Origin: JACVRW01 sp040509755
Lineage (GTDB): Bacteria > Actinomycetota > Thermoleophilia > Solirubrobacterales > Thermoleophilaceae
Direction of reading: 5' to 3'
DNA length: 64,000 nt
NCBI GenBank assembly: GCA_040509755.1
Contig: JBEVKF010000126.1
Coordinates: 7,090-71,089, forward strand
Below, piece by piece: positions 58,720-64,000 of this stretch (the first letter of the stretch is position 1; the number at the start of each line of letters is the position of its first letter). A model generated the notes under the pieces. The model worked only from the letters and a program-made list of their open reading frames with translations. It had not been told where the DNA came from and did not search any database. Made by a program: the position numbers and the translations under genes.

Positions 58720-58751
58720 GCAAAGAAACGGGGCGCCCCGAAGGGCGCCCC
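58720..58751 (-). terminator. Rho-independent terminator after rluD
   Basis: A perfect 9-bp stem (GGGGCGCCC with GGGCGCCCC, 58730-58738 and 58743-58751) closes a 4-base loop. On the minus strand it is followed by GTTTCTTTG, a U-rich run. It ends the sepF-proC-yggT-lspA-rluD transcript just before the rpsB promoter. Confidence 0.8.
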
Positions 58752-58762
58752 GATCTATATGT

Positions 58763-59656
58763 TCAGTCCCCGTCTGGCCCTCCGGAGACTGGCTCCCGTT
58801 TCGCTACATCGAGCGCGCGACGCAGGTCAACGGGTGGTTTGGACTCGCACCGCATCGATTCCCCGTTCTGCGGATGCCTAAACATGAGTTTCTGAGCGTG
58901 CAGAAACTGGCGCGAAAGGCCGATCTCGCGGCCGCACGCGCGCCCCCCGTATTGGTCGTCTCCGCAGACCGGGTGGCCGATGGCGGCGAGGTGTGCGCGG
59001 ATCTGGTGGGTGCGCCCGGTTTCAAGCCTGACGCGCAGCAGGGAGGTGCGGGGCAGCCGCTCGATCACCTCGAAGTGGGTGACCGCTGGACGCGCGCGGT
59101 CGCTGCGTGTGGAGACAACCGTGCGCTTGGCCCGGTCGCGCCCGATCGGGGCGTCGATCGTTCCGCTCTCGGCGTCGGGCCAGCCGCTGACGAGGGCTAG
59201 GTATTCGCGCGTGATCTCGCGGGCCCTCATCTGCCTTTGGAGCTCCGCGTAGGCCGCCTGCGTGCGCGCCACCAGCAGGAGGCCCGAGGTGTCGCGGTCG
59301 AGGCGGTGGACGATTCCGGCGCGAAGCGGGTCGGGTCCTCCGGCCGCCCGGCCCCGCAGGGCCTGAGCGAGAGTGGGCCCGTGGTGTCCGGGCGCGGGGT
59401 GGGTCACCAGGCCGGCGGGCTTGTCGACCACGAGCACGTGCTCGTCCTCGAACACGGTCGCAAACCGCGGCGCATCCTGGTCAGGGTCCTCCTCGCCCGC
59501 CGGCGCGGCCAGGGTGACAACGTCGCCGGCCGCCATCCGGTGGTTCTTTGCTCGCGGGGCTCCGTCGACGAGCACGGCCCCAAGCTCGATCGCGCGCTGG
59601 CCGGCCGCGCGCGTCGCGGCGGCGCCGCGGGCGACCAGAAAGGCGTCGAGGCGCAA
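58763..59656 (-). CDS. rluD: RluD-family 23S rRNA pseudouridine synthase
   Basis: About 297 residues. An N-terminal S4 domain (LRLDAFLVARGAAATRAAGQRAIELGAVLVDG) precedes the catalytic domain: VVDKPAGLVTHPAPGH, GIVHRLDRDTSGLLLVA with the catalytic Asp, and TGRTHQIRAHLAAIGHPVCGD. It isomerises uridines in 23S rRNA helix 69 or related sites. TTG 59656 with GAGG upstream is the only usable start; slightly upstream family residues (LKAGREDEG) are in frame but have no start codon and overlap lspA. The stop is followed by the terminator at 58720-58751. Confidence 0.93.
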   Translation of the reverse strand: MRLDAFLVARGAAATRAAGQRAIELGAVLVDGAPRAKNHRMAAGDVVTLAAPAGEEDPDQDAPRFATVFEDEHVLVVDKPAGLVTHPAPGHHGPTLAQALRGRAAGGPDPLRAGIVHRLDRDTSGLLLVARTQAAYAELQRQMRAREITREYLALVSGWPDAESGTIDAPIGRDRAKRTVVSTRSDRARPAVTHFEVIERLPRTSLLRVRLETGRTHQIRAHLAAIGHPVCGDDQYGGRACGREIGLSRQFLHAQKLMFRHPQNGESMRCESKPPVDLRRALDVAKREPVSGGPDGD

Positions 59657-59679
59657 GCCCTCGTCCTCGCGCCCGGCCT

Positions 59680-60141
59680 TTAGGCGGAGCGGGTCCGTCT
59701 CGGGCTCCCCTCGACCACGTAGAGCAGGGCGAAGACGCCCACAACGATGCAGGAGTCCGCCACGTTGAAGGCCGGCCAGGCCACCGGGTCGATGAAATCG
59801 ATCACAGCGCCCGAGCGGGCGCGGTCGGCCAGGTTGCCGAGGGCGCCGCCGAGGAGCAGGCCGACGGGCAGCCAGAGCCACGGCCTGTCGCGGTGCACCG
59901 CGAAGTACCCGATCAGCAGAGCGAGCGAGAGGCCGATCAGGATCGCGACGATCACACCTCCCCCCTCGAGCGCACCGAACGCCACACCGGTGTTGCGGGT
60001 GTTGGTGAGATCGAGCCCCGGGAAGACGCTCACCTGGTCGTTCCGCTCGATGTTGTGGGCGGCCAGTTGCTTGGTCGCCTGGTCGACAGCCACCACGATT
60101 CCGGCCGTGACCAGCGCCGGCGCCAGGCCGGTGGCCCTCAC
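59680..60141 (-). CDS. lspA: Lipoprotein signal peptidase (signal peptidase II)
   Basis: 153 residues with four transmembrane helices. VVAVDQATKQLA, TNTRNTGVAFG and GNLADRARSGAVIDFIDP...FNVADSCIVVG give the two catalytic aspartates. It cleaves diacylated prolipoproteins such as the lipoproteins encoded at 11.1 and 23.0 kb. GTG start at 60141 overlapping the yggT-like stop. Confidence 0.96.
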   Translation of the reverse strand: MRATGLAPALVTAGIVVAVDQATKQLAAHNIERNDQVSVFPGLDLTNTRNTGVAFGALEGGGVIVAILIGLSLALLIGYFAVHRDRPWLWLPVGLLLGGALGNLADRARSGAVIDFIDPVAWPAFNVADSCIVVGVFALLYVVEGSPRRTRSA

Positions 60142-60446
60142 CCCCGTATGAGGCCGGTGACGATGCGGGAGACGATGATCAGCGCGAAGGTGGCGACGAT
60201 CGGGCTGAGATCCAGGGCGCCGGGACCGATCCGCACCGGCGGGAGGATTCGGCGAAAGAGGTTCAGGAACGGGTCGGTGACGTCGCTGACGAACTTCAAA
60301 AACCCGGCGAGAAAGCGGTTGTAGGGGATCCGCGGGATCCAGCTCATGAGGATCCGGACGAAGATCAGGACGAGGTAGACGAGCGTCAGCGTCTCGACGT
60401 AGTCAGCCGCGTCGTCGCGTGTGATCGCCGCCAGCCAGAGGCTCAT
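60138..60446 (-). CDS. YggT-family membrane protein
   Basis: 102 residues with two to three hydrophobic helices. YLVLIFVRILMSWIPRIPYN, VSDVTDPFLNLFRRILPP and GALDLSPIVATFALIIV are YggT signatures. The family lies next to sepF and proC in many bacteria and in E. coli is linked to osmotic tolerance. Overlaps proC and lspA by 4 bp each. Confidence 0.92.
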   Translation of the reverse strand: MSLWLAAITRDDAADYVETLTLVYLVLIFVRILMSWIPRIPYNRFLAGFLKFVSDVTDPFLNLFRRILPPVRIGPGALDLSPIVATFALIIVSRIVTGLIRG

Positions 60447-61204
60447 CGCTGGGTCGCCTCAACCACGGCGTCCACGGCCGCGCGGCAGACGTCGCGCAGC
60501 CCGCGCTCCTCGAGTGAGATCAGGCCCTGCTCGGTCGCGCCTCCAGGAGTGGCCACGCGGCTGCGCACGGCCTCGGTGTCGTAACCGTGCTCGGTGAGGT
60601 AGGCCGCCGTGCCGGCCATCGTCTCGACGGTCATGCGGACGGCATCCTCGCGAGCGAGGCCGTGGGCGGCGCCTGCATCGGCAAACGACTCCGCGACGAG
60701 CGCCATGAACGCGGGGCCGCAGCTCATGAGCGCCATGGCCGGCTCGATCAGCGGCTCGGAGTCCAGGGCGATCACCGCTCCGGCGCGGCCGAAGAGCTCG
60801 ACGATCTCGCGCTCGGGGCCCTCCCCCGCCCGCGAGCCGGCGATGTAGCAGAGCACGCCCTTTCGCACCTCGGCCGGGATGTTGGGGATGAAGCGATACA
60901 CCGGCGCTCCCGGGTAGGCCGCCTCGAGCTGTCCCGTCGTGGTGGCCGCAAGGATCGAGATGACCGCGCGGGCGCCGCCGCCCACGTCCGCGGCCACCTC
61001 GGCGAGCTGCTTGGGCTTGTGGCAGAGCACGATCGCATCCGCTCGCTCGGCCAGCTCGGCGTTCGAGCCGACCGCCTCGCCGCCGAGCTCGGTCGCCAGC
61101 GCCTCGGCCTTGGCGCGATCGACATCGAAGACCAGAGCCGGCTCGCCGATGCCGCGCGCGAGCGCCGACGCCATGTTTCCCGCCCCGATGAACCCGAGCT
61201 TCAC
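60443..61204 (-). CDS. proC: Pyrroline-5-carboxylate reductase
   Basis: 253 residues. MKLGFIGAGNMASALARGI is the NADPH motif, LCHKPKQLAEVAADVGG and VYRFIPNIPAEVRKGVLCY follow, and PAFMALVAESFADAGAAHGL with TPGGATEQGLISLEERG is the ProC C-terminal signature. It catalyses the last step of proline synthesis. In the sepF-proC-yggT order typical of Gram-positives. Confidence 0.96.
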   Translation of the reverse strand: MKLGFIGAGNMASALARGIGEPALVFDVDRAKAEALATELGGEAVGSNAELAERADAIVLCHKPKQLAEVAADVGGGARAVISILAATTTGQLEAAYPGAPVYRFIPNIPAEVRKGVLCYIAGSRAGEGPEREIVELFGRAGAVIALDSEPLIEPAMALMSCGPAFMALVAESFADAGAAHGLAREDAVRMTVETMAGTAAYLTEHGYDTEAVRSRVATPGGATEQGLISLEERGLRDVCRAAVDAVVEATQR

Positions 61205-61238
61205 GCCGAGGAGCCTAGCCGCGTGGGCGCGCGCCGAC

Positions 61239-61781
61239 CTACGACTGGTTGAAGAAGCCCTTCTCGATCAGCCGCGCGCGCTCCTCGGCTGAGACCTCCA
61301 CGTTGCGGGGCGTCAGCAGGAACACCTTGTCGGCGATCCGCTGCATCCCGCCGTCCAGCGCGTAGGTCAGGCCGGAGGCGAAGTCGATCAGGCGCTTCGA
61401 GAGCTCGGTGTCGGTGCCCTGGAGGTTCAGGATCACGGGGATCGCGTCCTTGAACTGGTCGGCGATCTGCTGGGCGTCGTTGAAGCTCTTGGGGATCACC
61501 AGGTGGACCTGGATGTCGCCACCGTTGCCCGCCCGGCCGTTGCCGCCGACTGGGCGCAGCACGCGCGTCTCGCGGCGGCCCTCACGCGGCTCGTCGGCAA
61601 AGATGTCGTCGATCTCGTCGCGGCGACGGCGCTGGAGGCGGCGCACGTTGGGCCGGTCGCGATAGCGATCTTCGAGCTCGGCCTCAGGCTCGGGATCCCG
61701 GACCGTCTCGTAGCGCGGGTCCTCCTCCTCTGCGAGGCCGAAGTAGACCAGCGTGCGATGCCATGTGTCGCGAAGCGCCAT
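61239..61781 (-). CDS. sepF: Cell division protein SepF
   Basis: 180 residues. An N-terminal amphipathic membrane-targeting helix (MALRDTWHRTLVYFGLAEEE) and an acidic/basic linker precede the SepF core: IQVHLVIPKSFNDAQQIADQFKDAIPVILNLQ, LSKRLIDFASGLTYALDGGMQRIADKVFLLTP. It tethers FtsZ to the membrane and replaces FtsA in actinobacteria. No ftsZ is present in the window. GGGGAG lies just upstream of the ATG. First gene of the minus-strand run. Confidence 0.97.
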   Translation of the reverse strand: MALRDTWHRTLVYFGLAEEEDPRYETVRDPEPEAELEDRYRDRPNVRRLQRRRRDEIDDIFADEPREGRRETRVLRPVGGNGRAGNGGDIQVHLVIPKSFNDAQQIADQFKDAIPVILNLQGTDTELSKRLIDFASGLTYALDGGMQRIADKVFLLTPRNVEVSAEERARLIEKGFFNQS

Positions 61782-61836
61782 GCTCCCCAGGTTTTTCGCG
61801 CGTTAGCGGGAAACTCCTTGTAAGAGTGTAGGGCCC

Positions 61837-62670
61837 GTGGAACCCATTCCGTTTCAAGTCAAGCGCGATTCGGTCACTCTGGAGGGCGAGTTCGCCGGCG
61901 ACGGGCGGCCGATCGTCCTCCTGCACGGCCTGTCCGCGACCAGGCGCAACGTGGTGCAGGGGTCGCGCCACCTGATCAAGCGCGGCTACCGGCTGATCGC
62001 CTATGACGCGCGCGGCCACGGCAAGTCCTCTCCCGCCGAGAGCTACGAGTATTCAGAGCTCGTGTCGGACCTCGAGACGGTTCTCGCTCACCTGGAATTG
62101 GAGCGCGCCGCGCTCGTGGGCAGTTCGATGGGCGCCGCGACGGCGATGGCATTCGCTCTCGAGCACCCCGACCGGGTTCCCGCGCTCGTCCAGATCACGC
62201 CCGCCTACACGGGCTACGCGCGAACAGCGGACGTGGCCATGGAGACCTGGGAGAGGCTCGCCTCCGAGCTCGAGGCAGGTGGCGTGGACGCATTCGTGGA
62301 GGTGGCGCAGCCGGATGGGATCCCCGAGCGCTGGCGCGAGATCGCGCGCGAAGCCACACGGCAGCGAATGGAACGCCACGAACATACGGAGGCTGTCGCC
62401 CAGGCGCTGCGGCAGGTGCCGCGCTCGATAGCCTGGAAGGGCCTCGAGGCGCTCGCGCAGCTCGATGTGCCGGTGCTCATCGTCGGGTCGCGCGACGAGG
62501 CCGACAGCCTGCACCCGCTCGGGGTGGCTCAGGAGTACGAGCGCAAGCTCCCACGCGGCGAGCTCGTGGTCGAGGACAAGGGCAAGTCGCCGCTGGCCTG
62601 GCAGGGTGCGCGCCTGTCCGGCGCGATCGGCGACTTTCTCGAACGGGCCGGCTACTCACCGGCCGAATGA
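61837..62670 (+). CDS. Alpha/beta-hydrolase fold protein
   Basis: 277 residues from GTG 61837. IVLLHGLSATR is the oxyanion region, YDARGHGKSS the conserved turn and LVGSSMGAATAMAFA the nucleophile elbow (Ser). VPVLIVGSRDEADSLHP supplies the acid Asp. The place where the catalytic His normally sits reads VVEDKGKSPLAWQGARLSGAI, without a His, so hydrolysis is uncertain. It is divergent from sepF, 55 bp between starts. A partial copy of its last codons recurs 171 bp further right. Confidence 0.82.
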   Translation: MEPIPFQVKRDSVTLEGEFAGDGRPIVLLHGLSATRRNVVQGSRHLIKRGYRLIAYDARGHGKSSPAESYEYSELVSDLETVLAHLELERAALVGSSMGAATAMAFALEHPDRVPALVQITPAYTGYARTADVAMETWERLASELEAGGVDAFVEVAQPDGIPERWREIAREATRQRMERHEHTEAVAQALRQVPRSIAWKGLEALAQLDVPVLIVGSRDEADSLHPLGVAQEYERKLPRGELVVEDKGKSPLAWQGARLSGAIGDFLERAGYSPAE

Positions 62671-62825
62671 CCTCGGAGCTGCGCGTAAGGTGACCCAGGT
62701 CCCCCCAAGTTCGAGTGGGTCACACGTGGCTCGACAGTCGCGGCTTCGGTAGCCCACCCGCGCTTGGGCGGAGGGTGGGTCACCTGACTGGCGTGTGCCC
62801 GCGACTTTCTCGAGCGGGTCGGCTA
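62631..62825 (+). repeat. 24-bp imperfect direct repeat (62631-62654 and 62802-62825)
   Basis: CGACTTTCTCGAACGGGCCG plus GCTA at the hydrolase 3' end recurs with 22 of 24 bases identical just before the IS element, where it reads DFLERVG followed by a stop against DFLERAG in the hydrolase. It looks like the tail of a second, mostly lost, copy. Coordinates span both copies. Confidence 0.6.
62671..62822. other. Intergenic region with two inverted repeats, between hydrolase and IS element
   Basis: GTGACCCA (62690-62697) pairs with TGGGTCAC (62716-62723), and CCCACCC (62753-62759) with GGGTGGG (62773-62779). GTGGGTCAC also occurs twice in direct orientation (62715 and 62776). Either stem could terminate transcription from the hydrolase side. 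No open frame of note lies here. Confidence 0.4.
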
Positions 62826-63767
62826 GTTGTAGGTCCTAGCGAGGTTGTTCAGCCGTGAGCTGGGCGGCTTGTGGCCGAGGCTGCCGTGTCTTCGGGTGTA
62901 GTTGTAGTGGGTGAGCCAGCCGGATAGTGCTTGGTTGCGTTCGCGACTGTTGCGGTAGATGGCGCCGTAGGCCCAGCCGCCGAGCATGGTCTGGATGAAG
63001 CGCTCGGCTTTGCCGTTGGTGCGCGGCCGGCGTGGGCGTGTGCGTAAGTGGCGGATGCCGAGCGCGATGCAGGCGAGCTTGTGGAGCGTGGAGCGATAGG
63101 CGGGCCCGTTGTCGCTCATCACCGCCTGGACATGCACGCCGTGCTGGGCGAACCAGCTGATCGCGCGGCCCAGGAACGCGATCGCTGTCGTGGCGCGCTC
63201 GTTGGGCAGCACCTCGACGTAGGCCAGGCGGCTGTAGTCGTCGACGCAGACATGCACGTAGTCGTAGCCGGCGGGTCGCTGCTCGAAGCGGCCCGGGCCG
63301 CGGCCGAGCATGCGGTGGCCGGGGCGGTGAAAGCGCGCCAGCTTCTTGACGTCGACGTGCACCAACTCGCCGGGCAGCGAGCGCTCATAGCGATTGGGCG
63401 GCTCGGGAGGCTCGAGCCGCGAGCGCTTGCCGAGCCCGATCCGGCGAAGGATCGCCGACACCGTCGAGAGCGGCATCGAGAGCACCTCCGCGATCTCGGC
63501 GCCGGTCATCCGCAACCTGCGCAACGCCGCAATCGCCTGGACCCTGTCCTCCGCGGTGCGGCCGGGAACACACGCCGGCGCCGAGGAGCGATCCCAAAGG
63601 CCCGGCTCGCCCTCGCGGCGATAGCGCGCCACCCACTTCTGGCAAGTGCGCTCGCTCACTCCGGCGGCCTCGGCCGCCTCCGCGAGCGACCACCCCTGAT
63701 CGACAACCCGGCCGACCATCGTCCACCTGCCCTTCGGGCCGAAGCGCGCATTAGCGTGCAGCTTCAT
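62823..63767 (-). CDS. IS481-family transposase
   Basis: 314 residues from ATG 63767 with AAGGAGG upstream. The N-terminal HTH (SLAEAAEAAGVSERTCQKWVARYRREG) is followed by a second HTH (MTGAEIAEVLSMPLSTVSAILRRIGLG) and the DDE core: ELVHVDVKKLARF (first Asp), AVMSDNGPAYRS (second Asp) and NGKAERFIQTML (Glu). The C-terminus GSLGHKPPSSRLNNL is typical of the family. Its TAG stop (62823-62825) lies outside the inverted repeat, in the duplicated CTAG target. All catalytic residues are present, so it may be active. Confidence 0.94.
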   Translation of the reverse strand: MKLHANARFGPKGRWTMVGRVVDQGWSLAEAAEAAGVSERTCQKWVARYRREGEPGLWDRSSAPACVPGRTAEDRVQAIAALRRLRMTGAEIAEVLSMPLSTVSAILRRIGLGKRSRLEPPEPPNRYERSLPGELVHVDVKKLARFHRPGHRMLGRGPGRFEQRPAGYDYVHVCVDDYSRLAYVEVLPNERATTAIAFLGRAISWFAQHGVHVQAVMSDNGPAYRSTLHKLACIALGIRHLRTRPRRPRTNGKAERFIQTMLGGWAYGAIYRNSRERNQALSGWLTHYNYTRRHGSLGHKPPSSRLNNLARTYN

Positions 63768-63851
63768 CCGGTGTCCTCCTTGGGACTGAGTCGCTTGGCA
63801 GCTCTCAGCCTCCAAGGGGGCCCGGATGAACCAACCTCCTCAGGAACTACA
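62828..63851 (-). mobile_element. IS481-family insertion sequence, complete
   Basis: 1,024 bp bounded by imperfect terminal inverted repeats: 62828-62855 and 63823-63851 (outer end TGTAG, then TCCT, GAGGTTG, TTCA, CCG in common). The flanking hexamers GCTAGT (62822-62827) and GCTAGC (63852-63857) form a near-perfect target duplication of the NCTAGN type known for IS481. The single transposase fills the element. The slight differences between the repeats and the duplications suggest it is not a very recent insertion. Confidence 0.88.
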
Positions 63852-63857
63852 GCTAGC

Positions 63858-64000
63858 CGGAAGTTCCAGGCGCGCAGGAGCGTTCCATGGGCGTCGATCA
63901 CCGCCTCGCCAAAGGTCGTGTCCGTGAGCTCCGCATCACCGCACCACGCGCGCACCGTGTCGCGGCTCGTCCGTGTCACCGTCGGGCTGCTCCTGGCGAT
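63858..64000 (-). pseudogene. Reading frame truncated by the IS element
   Basis: From the right edge the minus strand stays open into the IS (VRAWCGDAELTDTTFGEAVI, then DAHGTLLRAWNFRLA). Joining across the element at CTAG would continue as DPLEKVAGT and remain open for about 50 more codons. No family is recognised, and the start lies outside the window or at GTG 63979. It may be a gene disrupted by the insertion, or chance open frame in GC-rich DNA. Confidence 0.35.

Noticed and set aside
62690..62784. TGGGTCAC repeats as ends of a second mobile element
   Set aside because: No transposase or target duplication goes with them; they are better read as stem-loops.

Overview
The window is about 64 kb of very GC-rich, densely packed bacterial DNA. 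The gene content fits a deep-branching actinobacterium, most likely class Thermoleophilia (Solirubrobacterales-like). The clues are SepF, DivIVA, a GarA-like FHA protein next to an Rv1828-like MerR regulator, a single-motif RsiG-like protein, WS/DGAT, MurT/GatD, a PII/Amt pair, and many GTG/TTG starts with 4-bp overlaps. The assignment is inferred from gene content, not from a marker phylogeny. I see no tRNA, rRNA or CRISPR array, and no gene-free stretch above about 250 bases.

1-13.9 kb: the 3' end of an aminotransferase, a DUF429 protein, HflX, a MazG-like pyrophosphohydrolase, a STAS anti-anti-sigma protein and an orphan PilB/GspE ATPase come first. A minus-strand operon follows: class II glutaminase, lipid kinase-like protein, MurT, methyltransferase, GatD. 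It would amidate D-Glu in lipid II, with a methyltransferase inserted between the two synthase subunits. A degenerate phosphatase-like protein, a HAD phosphatase, a cyclophilin lipoprotein, a CnoX-like thioredoxin and small membrane or acidic proteins complete this part.

13.9-30.6 kb: DivIVA-like protein, a secreted protein built of three copies of an unfamiliar Cys-containing repeat, cupin, MarR regulator with a perfect 14-bp palindrome in its divergent promoter, PdxH, SDR, a TIR-domain gene split by a frameshift, DNA polymerase IV, WS/DGAT, YbaK deacylase, Amt-PII, an orphan histidine kinase, and three exported proteins (beta-lactamase-like, VanX-like, beta-helix).

30.6-43.9 kb: NAD synthetase, membrane adenylate cyclase, thioesterase, a sigma-region-4/RskA-like hybrid, an FAD oxidase, then the block MerR - FHA - RsiG-like - PgsA - ProS. 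A divergent GGDEF/HD-GYP membrane protein and a LuxR-type response regulator follow.

44-61.8 kb (mostly minus strand): a housekeeping string read as sepF-proC-yggT-lspA-rluD (terminator) rpsB-tsf-pyrH-frr-uppS-cdsA, then dxr-rseP-fadD-ispG. It covers cell division, translation, isoprenoid (MEP) and undecaprenol synthesis and phospholipid precursors. The string is interrupted by a luciferase-like/SCP2 fusion and by c-di-GMP genes. The c-di-GMP theme recurs: two GGDEF+HD-GYP proteins, an RsiG-like receptor and a PilB N-domain that may bind the nucleotide.

61.8-64 kb: an alpha/beta hydrolase and a complete IS481-family element inserted at an NCTAGN target, where the target supplies the transposase stop codon. 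A truncated reading frame lies beyond it.
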